Assembly (NCBI RefSeq): GCF_905171765.1
Contig: NC_053390.1
Coordinates: forward strand, 587,414,471-587,478,470
DNA: 64,000 nucleotides
Origin: Bufo bufo
Taxonomy: Eukaryota; Chordata; Amphibia; Anura; Bufonidae
Direction: 5' to 3'
Shown here: positions 54,291 to 64,000 of the stretch, piece by piece
Position numbering within the stretch: position 1 is the first letter of the stretch
Layout: each line of letters begins with the position of its first letter
Position numbers and translations under genes: made by a program
Notes under the pieces: generated by a model
Told to the model about the DNA's origin: nothing
What the model saw: the letters and a program-made list of their open reading frames with translations, nothing else
The model's database searches: none

Positions 54291-54379
54291 TGCGCATGCA
54301 CTTACAAAAACTGCTCTACTGTACGTGTGACATACTTACAAGCATATATACCATTTAATATACGCAAGGCGAGCAGTAA

Positions 54380-55481
54380 GGGACGGGGATGTGGCCATGC
54401 TGCTGATGGTGCATGCAGAGGCCGTGGCCCTGGGCGCGGTGAAACTGTACCTGCTGCCAGAGCACAAGAAACACACTCATCCACGATACCTAGCTTCATG
54501 TCCTAGTTTTCAGGGCAGCGCAGGACACCACTCTCGAAGTCAGACCAGTGCGACCAGATGGTCGGTTGGATTGCAGCAGATAATGCTTCCAGTCGGTTGA
54601 GCACCACCCTGTCTTCCACAAAGTCCAGTCCAAGTAGCCAAGAGTCTGGTCAGAATCCTCACCCTGATACTCCTTTCACCCACCATGGAGAATCTTGGCA
54701 AACAAGTGATCCCATACTCGGATATTCCGAGGAGCTGTTTTCATCGCCATTCCTTAATTTGGGCCTCTCACCAAGCCCGCTTGAAGAGGGACATGAGGAG
54801 ATCTTGTGCCCTGATTCCCAAACTCTAGAGCAACCACAGTCAGAAGAAGATGACGGTTGGGAATGGCAATTAGTGTTTCACGAGGTGGATGATGATGATG
54901 AAACACAGTTACCAATAAGTCAACCGCAATTAGAGGAGGTGCTGGACGATGAAGTCACTGACCCAACCTGGGAAGGTGGCAAGCCGAGCGAGGACAGCAG
55001 TACAGAGGGGGAGGGATCCGCAGCACTGCAACAGGCTGAAAAAAGCAGTGGGGTGGCAAAAGGGAGAAGGTGGGCCACACCAAACAGGTCCGCAACTGTT
55101 CACCGGAGCACCACCTTGCGGCAATCTCCCTTGCCAAGGGCTAGGTGTTCCGCAGTCTGGCACTTTTTTGAGGAAAGTGCGGACGATAAAAGAATTGTCA
55201 TTTGCAACCTCTGCCGTACCAAAATGAGCAGGGGCGTGAACACTAGCTTCCTCACCATCACCAACATGATCTGCCACATGGCATCAAAGCACCCTAATAG
55301 GTGGGCTGTATGCCTGGGTCCACAACCAGTGTCTACAGGTCACACCACTGCCTCCTCTTCCCCTGTGTTACGTACTGGCCAAGAACATCCACTTCTGTGT
55401 CCCAGAGCAGCGTACAGATGTCTATACCCCAGGCCTTTAAACGAAAGCGCAAATACCCAGCCACCCACCCACAGACCATAG
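54380..55481 (+). pseudogene. hAT-E transposase N-terminus with BED zinc finger
   Basis: A GRG-rich start (CRGRGPGRG, about 54415) is followed, in the 54558-55481 frame, by an acidic linker and a BED finger: AVWHFFEESADDKRIVICNL, CRTKMSRG, then TNMICHMASKH. Order and spacing match hAT-B residues 1-335. The frame is lost at about 55450. It would bind the element ends if intact. Confidence 0.82.
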
Positions 55482-57541
55482 CACTAAATGCGCACCTTTC
55501 CAAATTGCTGGCCCTGTAAATGTTGCCATTTAGGGTTGTGGACACTGAGGCTTTCGGCAGCCTGATGGCAGCGGCTGTCCCGCGGTACTCTCCCCAGCCG
55601 CCACTATTTTTCATGGTGTGCAGTCCCAGTCTTACACCAGCATGTGTCCTGTAACATCACCCGTGCCCTGACCAACGCAGTTATTGGGAAGGTCCACTTA
55701 ACGATTGACACATGGACAAGTGCTTTTGACCAGGGACGCTACATTTCCCTGACGGCACACTGGGTGAACGTTTTGGAGGCTGGGAGTGATGGTACAGATG
55801 CTACGGACGCCAAGGATTGCGGGCCCTATTTCCATCAGGGTTTCCGCCGCCACCTACGTTAATGGCTGCAACCCCCCCTCTCCTCCTCCACCTCCTCCTC
55901 CACTTCCACCTCTGAATTATCATCTTGCAGCACCAGTCAGCCATCAGTCAGTAGCTGGAAGCAGTGTAGCACTGCAGTGGGGAAGCGGCAACAGGCCGTT
56001 CTTAAACTGATCTGGTTAGGTGACAAACAGCACACCGCCACAGAGCTGTGGCAGGGGATAAAGGAGCAGACTGAGCTTTGGCTCTCGCCACTCAACCTAC
56101 AACCAGGCATGGTTGTGTCTGATAATTAGAAAACAAAAATAATCAGCAGCACAACATACCCTCCCATGGGGTAGACGTCCAATTTTCTTGGTACCAAAAA
56201 CAATGGTCCAAAGGTGGTGCTCGCGGATTGGGATCCAGGCTAAGTATTCCTTGATGCATAAGTAATTCAAAAGGATCCACAGCACTCTTCCATAATCAAA
56301 AAATCCTTTCCTTTATTTGTCCAGTAGCATACAATAAATGCATTTATTGTATGCTGCTGGACAAATAAAGGAAAGGATTTTTTGATTATGGAAGAGTGCT
56401 GTGGATCCTTTTGAATTACTTATGTGTCTGATAATGGCCATAACTTAGTGGTGGCTTTGGAGCTCGGCAAGCTCACACATAAAATGCCTAGCACACGTGT
56501 TCAACCTAGTGGTTCAGTGGTTTCTCAAAACCTACCCCAATTTTTCTGAGCTACTGGTGAAGGTGCGCCGCGTGTGTGCCCATTTCCGCAAGTCATCGAC
56601 AGCTTCTGCCGGTCTGGCAACGCTGCAGCATCGCTTGTAATTGCCAGCTGACTGACTGTTGTGCGACGTGAGCATGCGCTGGAACTCGACATTCCACATG
56701 TTGGCCAGGCTTTGTGAGCAGCAGAGGGCAGTAGTGGAATACCAGCTGGAACATGGTCGTTGCCTTTCCAGTCAGCTTCCACTCTTCACAAGCGATGTCT
56801 GACCTCTGTGAGATTTTATGCAACTTTGAGGAATCAACACAGATGGTCAGCTGTGATAACGCTATTATCAGCGTAACCATCCCACTTTCATGTCTACTTA
56901 AACGCTCGCTGCTCACAATTAAGGCGGGCGCTTTGCATGTGGAAGAGGTGGAAATGGGGGAAGAAAGTACACAGGATGATAGCCAGACCACCTTCAGTTC
57001 ATCTGCTCAGCGAGAATTGGATGATGAGGAGGAGGAGCAGGAGACGATTGCCTCCGCTACAGAGGGTAGTACCCATGGAAGTTTTATTCCATCTGTTCAG
57101 TGTGGATGGGTATAAGAGGAGGAAAAGAATGAGGAGATTGAGAGTCATCCTCCTGATGAGGACAGTGAAGTCTTGTCTGTTGGGACTCTGGCACACATGG
57201 CTGACTTTATGTTAGGCTGCCTTTTCTGTGACCCTCGCGTTGTACGCATTTTGGCCAACACCGATTACTGGTTGTTAACCATTCTCGACTCCCGCTACAA
57301 AGAGAACTTCTTATCTCTCATTCCTGTGGTGGAGAGGATGAGCAAAATGGTGCAATACCAGAAGATCCTTCTGGAAAAATTGCTCCAAAAATTTCCAGCT
57401 GACAATGCTGGCGGCAGAGTATGTAGTTCCTTGGCCAACCGAGAAGGGGAGATGAGGGGAACACACAGCAGTTCCAACAGAGGCAGGGCAACACTCTCCA
57501 AGGCCTGGGACAGTTTTCTGACACCCTGCCAGCACCCTTAA
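55482..57541 (+). pseudogene. hAT-E transposase RNase H-like core, broken
   Basis: Fragments: MSIPQAFKRKRKYPATHPQT, TIDTWTSAFDQGRYISLTAH (first Asp, about 55710), VVSDN (56115, directly at an insertion), then LVVALEL and CLAHVFNLV-like sequence after it, FEESTQMVSCDNAIISVTIP, VGTLAHMADFMLGCL and LDSRYKENFLSL. Several stops and frameshifts. A 296-bp insertion splits it at 56127-56422. Confidence 0.85.
56127..56422. mobile_element. 296-bp foldback insertion with 13-bp TSD in hAT-E
   Basis: The duplication tgtgtctgataat is perfect at 56114-56126 and 56423-56435. The right 165 bp (56258-56422) is a palindrome with no loop, centred between 56340 and 56341, about 83-bp arms and one mismatch seen. 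It ends exactly at the TSD. Its left 131 bp is single copy. No ORF. Architecture as at 46829-47229. Confidence 0.88.
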
Positions 57542-57586
57542 CCTGATGCATGGCCTAGTGTCACAAGGAGGGAAAATTTTTGGAAG

Positions 57587-57913
57587 ATGGTGAAGGAGTA
57601 CATCGCAGACCATGTCAGCGTCCTCAGTGATCTCTGTGTGACTTACAACTATTGGGTGTCCAAGCTCGACACGTGGCACGAACTGGCGCTCTATGCCTTT
57701 GAGGTGCTGGCCTGCCCCGCCGCCAGAGTTTTGTCAGAGTGTGTATTTAGTGCTTCTGGGGGCATAATAACTGATAAGCTCATCCGCCTCCCAACTGAAA
57801 TTGCTGACTGGTTGACCCTTACAAAAATGAACAAGGCCTGGATTGCCGCTGACTTCTCTACTCCACCAGAGCTGAACATAAAGGCCTCTTATGTGGCTTT
57901 TATGGTGTATTGA
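57587..57913 (+). pseudogene. hAT-E C-terminal dimerisation domain
   Basis: Reads NYWVSKLDTWHELALYAFEV, LACPAARVLSECVFSASGGI, then ITDKLIRLPTEIADWLTLTK and MNKAWIAADF. The block is well kept over 108 codons, with SEC in place of the usual SER, and separated from the core by a stop at 57539. Confidence 0.85.
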
Positions 57914-58039
57914 ATACACTGTATTCCCAAATCCCATGCACCCCTTCCACCACTAAAAATGGTATATGGTCCAATCTCCCTTTTCTCATTGTCCTCCGCC
58001 TCCTCCATCATATCAACATGTTTATTAGGCTGCCCTCGC

Positions 58040-58995
58040 TTCTAATGTTTTAGAGGGTCAGCTCAGCAGTGGGCCCTCACCCATAATGTTTTAGAGGGTC
58101 ACCAGCAGGCCCTCACCCATAATGTTTTTGAGGATCACCAGCAGGCGCTCAACCATAATGTTTTAGAGGGTCAGCTCAGCAGCAGACCCTCGCCCACCAA
58201 ATTTTTTAGATGGTCAGCTTGGCAGCAGGCCGTCGCTCACAAATTTTTTTAGATGGTCAGCTCGGCAGCAGGCCCTTGCCCACAACATTTTTTCGATGAT
58301 CAGCTCAGCAGCAGGCCCTCGCCCACAAAATTTTCTCGATGGTCAGCTCGGCAGCAGGCCCTTGCCCACAAAATTTTTTAGATGGTCAGTTTGGCAGCAG
58401 GCCCTCGCCCACAAAATTTTTTAGATGGTCAGCTCGGCAGCAGGCCCTCACCCACCAAATTTTTTAGATGGTCAGCTCGGCAGCAGGCCCTTGCCCACAA
58501 AATTTTTTAGATGGTCAGTTTGGCAGCAGGCCCTCGCCCACAAATTTTTTTAGATGGTCAGCTTGGCAGCAGGCCCTCACCCACCAAATTTTTTAGATGG
58601 TCAGCTCGGCAGCAGGCCCTTGCCCACAAAATTTTTTAGATGGTCAGTTTGGCAGCAGGCCCTCGCCCACAAAATTTTTTAGATGGTCAGCTCGGCAGCA
58701 GGCCCTCACCCACCAAATTTTTTAGATGGTCAGCTCGGCAGCAGGCCCTTGCCCACAAAATTGTTTAGATGTCAGCTTGGCAGAAAGCCCTCGCCCACAA
58801 TTTCTTTTTCATAGTCAGCTCGGCAGCAGGCGCTCGCCCATAATGTTTTAGATGGTCAGCTCGGCAGCAGGCCTTCGCCCACCAATTTTTTTAGATGGTC
58901 AGCTCGACAGCAGGACCTCGCCCACAAATTTTTTTTGACGGTCAGCTCGGCAGCAGGCCCTCGCCCACAAAATTTTTTCGATGGTCCCCAGCAGA
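58040..58995 (+). repeat. About 60-bp tandem array, 3' flank of hAT-E
   Basis: About 16 copies of gatggtcagctcggcagcag, gccctcgcccacaaaatttt and tta. The first copies (58040-58160) are a variant, agagggtcaccagcaggccc. Confidence 0.92.
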
Positions 58996-59564
58996 CCCTT
59001 GCTCCTAATGTTTTTGAGGGTCACCAGCAGGCCATTAATCATCATTTTTCAAGGGTGTGTATGATGCCCCTTTATGTGTAATAAAGGGTGTATTGAAGTG
59101 CCGGTTCCTTGTAGTTTTTGGCAGCGCTTTCCCTTAGTGCATAGGCTTTATGAGTGTAGGAGTCCCACTACATGAAAAATTGTACCACAATGTGAATGAG
59201 GCCCTCCTTTATGTGATATACAGGTTGTATCGGAGTGCCTCTTCCATGTAATTCTTGGCACCACTTGCACTTTATATACAAGTAAATATACAGGAAAGAA
59301 TGTTTCCTAACAGCGTACTACTCGGACATCGTTCCCAGCAGCAACCTGTGAGTCCAAGATGCATCCAGATATCCTCCCCATGCTGTTCCTGAACCATTTC
59401 AGTGACATTTCCATCAATTTCAGAACTTTTACTATGAACCAGACAGCCTCCGCTCTTCAGAGCAGGGGGTGCCTGGTTTAATGCTCAGGTTCTCCCATTA
59501 AATTCCATTATACCCGAGGTGTTCTACTCGAGCACCCGAGCACTTTGGTGCTCGACCAACACTA
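58996..59564 (+). other. hAT-E 3' untranslated and terminal region
   Basis: Non-coding sequence with diverged gggtgtattgaagtgccggt and ggttgtatcggagtgcctct repeats, then the cgagcacccgag terminal zone ending at about 59564. Confidence 0.6.
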
Positions 59565-61835
59565 GTTGGCACCTCTATATAACTTCGGCGGATCCACCAC
59601 CAGTGCAGTGATTATTAAGACCTGCAAGAAATAGGCTTTTTTCTTACTCACTTAAGTACAGCTATTTTTTTCTATGTGTTTCCACATTTTTAATGGTGTC
59701 TTCCTTTCGTATGTGTTAGCCTAACTCTCTCACTTTGGGACATAAAGACATATGGCAAAACACATCAAGCTAAAATAAAAGTTACTAAATAAAATAACAA
59801 TCTAGCCACTGCAGGGACTGTGCAGCTGCATTTCCTCTCTGGGGCTACAGACCTTAAATTAAATTTAAATAGCTTCTGGGTCAAAAGTATAGCTGAGCTT
59901 ACTTTCCCCTAAGTCTATATGTTGAGGTTCAATGAGACCGAGAATGGTCAGGCCTGAAAGGTGGGATCTTTGGCCAATCTATCAGTATTTCAGCTCTTTA
60001 AAAATGTAAAAGTTTGGATCATACACAGTTGCCAATCCTTTAATCTTCTGCAGATCACAAACACATAATAAAGTATTGGAATCGTGGTTGAAAAAAATCA
60101 CTTAAAGAGGTCAACATGCTACATAGCCACTAATGCGTAATTTAAAGTACTACAATAAGAGAACATGATATCTTCTTCCTCTTTCTACATGTACCATGTT
60201 TTCTGAAAGAGTTCCTGCAGAAAATATATCTACCATATAAAGTGCTATGAGGATGCATATCTATATAAATAATAAGTATTGACTATGAATTTGATGTGTC
60301 TCTGAAACAGAAAATAACTTAAATGTATTAAAAAAATATAGAATTCTCAAATGTATCACAAGTATATACCACTAAACAGTCTCCATGATTGCATACATAG
60401 GACTGTTAATGGCTCCAAATCCTTTTCTTGTCCTGATGGTTATGTCTGCCTCTGCCAATGAAGTTATTCCCTATTCAAATATGAAAATGTTTTAAGAAAT
60501 GGGTTGATCTTGTATTTTCTAACTTTTAAATATCTATCTATCTATCTATGATCTCTCAAAGTGCAATATTCCTTACCCTATCGCAGCTTGTGATTCTTCT
60601 CTTCTGTGGACTCTTTAAAAATTACAGAAGCCCCTTCAATCTTTGTACTGTATGTAATACATTAAAGAGTCGACTGTAAGGTCAGGGCTTGGTAGAATGC
60701 AGCTGTAGATTCTCTATTTGCTCCCCCTTTCATTATGCGAGGGATGGGGGGGGGGGGTGCAGAATCAGAGAAACATAAAAAACACACAGAAATAGAGAAA
60801 CACACAGTGTGTGTGCTGGGCAAATCACTAAGATGTGTTTGCAGCAGAGAACTAGACGGCAAAATTCTCTGAAGAAATTTAACTATGTTTTAAAGTTGTT
60901 TTCCATGTGGTAACAATTAAGATCTTATGACAATCGATTGTGCTTACTGCTGCTCCACTCCTCCCGGTTGGCACAGCCACTGCATTGCTCACCAGCTCTA
61001 CCCTCCTGGTCTTCAGTGGCAGAAGTTGCTTTCTGTTTGTGTCTTTAAAAAATGCACATACTCCCTCTTTGGCCCTTAAAGGGCCAGAGCATGCCCATCC
61101 TAATTATCCCTAGCCAATGGTTAGCCACCTTAAGGAAAGGTGACAGATTATTAGGTTCTCTAGTATTCTAGTGTCCTGCAAATTTGTGCTAATAGATTGC
61201 CTGTCCATGTACCGACTTGTGCCTGACTTCTGGATTTGACCCTTTGCTACCTGATCTGACTGCTGCCAGAATCTGTACTGCCAGCCCAGACCTCAGATTC
61301 TTTATTCGATTGTACAAACTTTTCTTGCCCTGACATCAGACTGTTTATTGGATTGCATAATCTCTGCTTGCCTTGACCTTGTATTCTGCCTGACTATGTT
61401 TTTGTCTGATCCCTTGGTGCTCTCCACCACTGTCTCTTGTCCATGAGTCAGCTGTTACTTAAACAGAGACTTCTACAAGAGTTAGTGGCCTGGTGGTTTC
61501 CATAAAGCTGAGTTGAGATCCCTATAAAATTGTTAAAGGATCAAAACCAAGGAGCCTACTTAGAAAGCTCCCTAGGCAGTAGCCCCAAGCCAAATCTGTC
61601 CAAGTGACACAGTGGATCCACAACTGTTTTGTGATATATATAAGGAGATGTATATGTATAGTGTATGCTTTACGGCTTTTTAAAACTGTAATATATTGTG
61701 TTTCTTTATTTATCATGCAACAATTTCTTAACTCTTTCAGGAGGGGGCTTTTACTTTTCAATCTAACTTTTTATTCCAATGCATTGAATACTGTCCAATA
61801 CATTACTAAGATATGCCCTAACAGGATTTATCTAA
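59565..61835. other. No gene seen in 2.3 kb of AT-rich sequence
   Basis: No ORF with a domain and no tandem array. Contains a short (TCTA)n tract at 60530-60548 and a G10-type run at 60748-60757. This is the longest apparently non-repetitive stretch and may be the ancestral locus. Confidence 0.5.
60530..60548. repeat. Short (TCTA)n microsatellite
   Basis: Four to five tandem atct/tcta units. Confidence 0.8.
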
Positions 61836-62813
61836 GGCCCCTTTTACACGGGCGAGATTTCCGCGCGGGTGCAATGCGTGAGGTGAACGCATTGCACCCG
61901 CACTGAATCCGGACCTATTTATTTCTATGGGGCTGTGAACATGAGCGGTGATTTTCACGCATCACTTGTGCGTTGCATGTTCGGTGATTTTCACGCATCA
62001 CTTGTGCGTTGCGTGAAAATCGCAGCATGCTCTATATTGTGCGTTTTTCACGCAACGCAGGCCCCATAGAAGTGAATGGGGCTGTGTGAAAATCGCAAGC
62101 ATCCGCAAGCAAGTGCGGATGCGGTGCGATTTTCACGCATTGTTGCTAAGATGAAAGTCTATTCGCTGTATTATTTTCCATTATAACATGGTTATAAGGG
62201 AAACTAATAGCATTCTTTAATATAGAATGCTTAGTAGAAGGTCAATTGAGGGCTAAAAAATAAATAAAAAATTAACTCACCTCCTCCAATTGATCGTGTA
62301 GCTGCCGGTCTCCTTTTCTTTCTTTAGGACCTGTCAAAGGACCTGTGGTGACATCACTGTGCTCATCACATGATACATCACATGATCCATCATCATGGTG
62401 ATGGACCATGTGATGAGCTCAGTGACGTCACCACAGGTACTTTGACAGGTCCTGAAGAAAGAACAGGAGACCAGCAGCTACGCGATCAATTGGAGGTGAG
62501 TTAATTTTTTATTTATTTTTTAACCCTCAATTGACCTTCCACTAAGCATTCTGTATTAAAGAATGCTATTATTTTCCCTTATAACCATGCTATAAGGGAA
62601 AATAATAAAATTTACAGAACACCTAACCCAAACCCGAACTTCAGTGTAGAAGTCCGGGTTTGGGTCTGGGTACCAAAATGCCGATTTTTCTCACGCACGT
62701 GCAAAACACATTAAAACGCTTTGCAGCACTCGCGGGGAAAAATTGTGCATGTTCCCGAAACACATTCGCATCTTTTCCCGCAACGCACCCGCAACGCCAA
62801 TGTGAACCCAGCC
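61836..62813. mobile_element. Harbinger-like non-autonomous element, 978 bp
   Basis: Ends GGCCCCTTTTACACGGGCG and the complement of GGCTGGGTTCACATTGGCG, with a 3-bp duplication taa at 61833-61835 and 62814-62816, the TWA type of PIF/Harbinger. Inside, a long foldback pairs 62175-62390 with 62400-62610 (gtcaattgagggctaaaaa with tttttaaccctcaattgac; caaaggacctgtggtgac with gtcaccacaggtactttg). Near the left end cgtgaaaatcgc-type words repeat. No ORF. Confidence 0.8.
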
Positions 62814-62816
62814 TAA

Positions 62817-63523
62817 GAAAGGATAGTCAGTAGCACTTATCCCTTATGGTATAATGGTCGCTATTGATTGAGCATCACAATTTGAGTTTATAGATGATCA
62901 CAGCTCCTAACTTGGGGGATTTTATGGGCACAATAACTATCCTCCCATGATTAGATCGATGTAAATGTATGTATGGTGCCTTGCACTAAGTGATTAAATG
63001 GGCTACCTTTTTACACAACTTTGCATAAATCTTTAGTACAAGTAAATCTAAGAAACTTATAATATAACAAAATATCTTAAGTGGAGAAAGAGGACTTTTT
63101 TCTCATATCAGCCCCCCTAACTAACATTCTCTCTCAATTCTATGCTAAATCTATCTTGATAGACCAAGAATGAAGGTGAGCTGCTCACTAAAGGATCAGA
63201 TTACAGCTGCCCATAGAGGGGAGAGGGGAGGAGTGAGCTGCACTGAGAGTGAGAGACATACTGCTTTAGCAGCTAGTAGTGTTTGACTGCCTCAAGGTTT
63301 TCATATCTATACAGCTCATAACTTCTCTATAATATCTCCTATGCTCTTCTGTTTCTTTGTGTATCAGACATAAAACAGAATTTATGCTGCAAGTCCAGAA
63401 AATATATCAGCCATAAGTTAATTATTACTCCTAACACAAATATCACTTGGCAAGTATGGAACAAATATGGAAATTTTGCAAATGTTCCACTTGGATTTTA
63501 ATTTCCTTTATGGTTATTCTGTT
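62817..63523. other. No gene seen
   Basis: AT-rich non-coding sequence without repeats that I recognise. Confidence 0.45.
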
Positions 63524-63526
63524 TTA

Positions 63527-63921
63527 GATTACTTTCACACTTGCGTTTTGGCTTTCCGTTTGTGAGATCCGTTCAGGGCTCTCACAAGCGGTCCAAGACA
63601 GATCAGTTTTGCCCTAATGCATTCTGAATGGAAAATAATCCGCTCAGAATGCCTCAGTTTGCCTCCGATCAGTCTCTATTCTGCTCTGGAGGCGAACACC
63701 AAAACGCTGCTTGCAGCGTTTTGCTGTCCGCTTGACAAAACTGAGCCAAACGGATCCGTCCTGGCACACAATGTAAGTCAATGGGGACAAATCCGTTTTC
63801 TCTGACACAATCAGGCACAATAGAAAACGGATCCGTCTCCTATTGACTTTCAATGGAGTTCATGATGGATCCGTCTTGGCTATGTTACAGATAATACAAT
63901 CCCCCCAAAACGCGAGTAGCC
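63527..63921. mobile_element. Harbinger-like MITE, 395 bp
   Basis: Ends GATTACTTTCACACTTGCGT and the complement of GGCTACTCGCGTTTTGG (the right end lacks about 6 bp), flanked by tta at 63524-63526 and 63922-63924. The interior repeats aacggatccgt and its complement, as many such MITEs do. Related in style to the taaggctccattcag units at 24957-26100. Confidence 0.7.
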
Positions 63922-64000
63922 TTAGCTATGTTGTCATATATTAGGTATTTGCTGTTTCAAGTGAAAATAGCATTCAGAATTGTGTAGACTTGTTAATATG

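Larger units (their letters stand above)
52300..59564 (+). mobile_element. hAT-E: decayed plus-strand hAT with arrays on both flanks
   Basis: A 5' array (52310-54290), a broken transposase (54380-57913), a 3' array (58040-58990) and a right terminus with gagcacccgagcactttggt followed by gctcgaccaacacta at 59530-59564. The right end is a typical hAT subterminal/terminal sequence. The left TIR is missing, so no TSD can be scored. Confidence 0.8.

Noticed and set aside
59565..61835. A host gene exon in the only long repeat-poor stretch
   Set aside because: I saw no ORF with a domain, no convincing splice-site-bounded coding segment and no CpG-rich promoter.

Overview
The window reads as vertebrate intergenic DNA built almost entirely from nested transposable elements, most likely from an anuran amphibian. 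I see no host gene exon, tRNA, bacterial operon or CRISPR array. The taxonomic guess is an inference from the mix of elements: a Neptune-like Penelope element, several ZBED-type hAT elements, a DD37E and a DD34E Tc1 element, sushi-like Ty3/Gypsy chromoviruses, a Gmr1-like Gypsy with integrase next to protease, CR1 with an esterase-type ORF1, an L1/Tx1-like LINE, and Harbinger-like MITEs.

Layout. 1-1620: Penelope-like element on the minus strand, cut by the window edge. 1621-8141: decayed plus-strand hAT (hAT-A). A 985-bp non-autonomous hAT sits inside it (2196-3180, 8-bp TSD), and so does an apparently intact DD37E Tc1/TRT-like element (5101-6663, TA TSD). Two tandem segments resembling inverted 18S rRNA (about 6895-7560) also lie here. 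8225-16348: near-complete 8.1-kb hAT (hAT-B) with perfect 8-bp TSDs, a 1168-codon transposase ORF on the minus strand and three tandem arrays. 17219-17432: hairpin MITE. 18385-20477: broken PR-IN Gypsy with a candidate 3' LTR. 20520-26600: T-rich repeats, then a complex palindromic element of alternating inverted units, 155-195-bp units and a terminal row of hairpins.

27770-36370: minus-strand hAT remains (hAT-C, hAT-D). A young Gypsy chromovirus (30141-35731; two 669-bp LTRs, about 8 differences by eye, TSD caaat) is inserted in hAT-D. 36371-39726: CR1. 39727-48528: L1/Tx1 fragment split by a second Gypsy (41833-47828, TSD atctc). That Gypsy carries a solo LTR of a related family (42890-43415, TSD caaag) and a 401-bp foldback retro-insertion with a 13-bp TSD. 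48530-52010: T-rich repeat family with a dead DD34E Tc1 (49583-51213). 52300-59564: plus-strand hAT-E pseudogene with arrays on both flanks and a second foldback insertion with a 13-bp TSD. 59565-64000: low-feature DNA with two Harbinger-like MITEs (61836-62813, 63527-63921).

How it fits together. No genes cooperate in a pathway; the content is a stratigraphy of insertions, which the target-site duplications let one order. The only ORFs that look capable of making a near-complete enzyme are the DD37E transposase (5319-6335) and the hAT-B transposase (10078-13584, with a one-base frameshift near its C-terminus). These two elements, the 18S-like tandem, the arrays flanking most of the hATs and the palindromic foldback insertions are the points most worth a second look.
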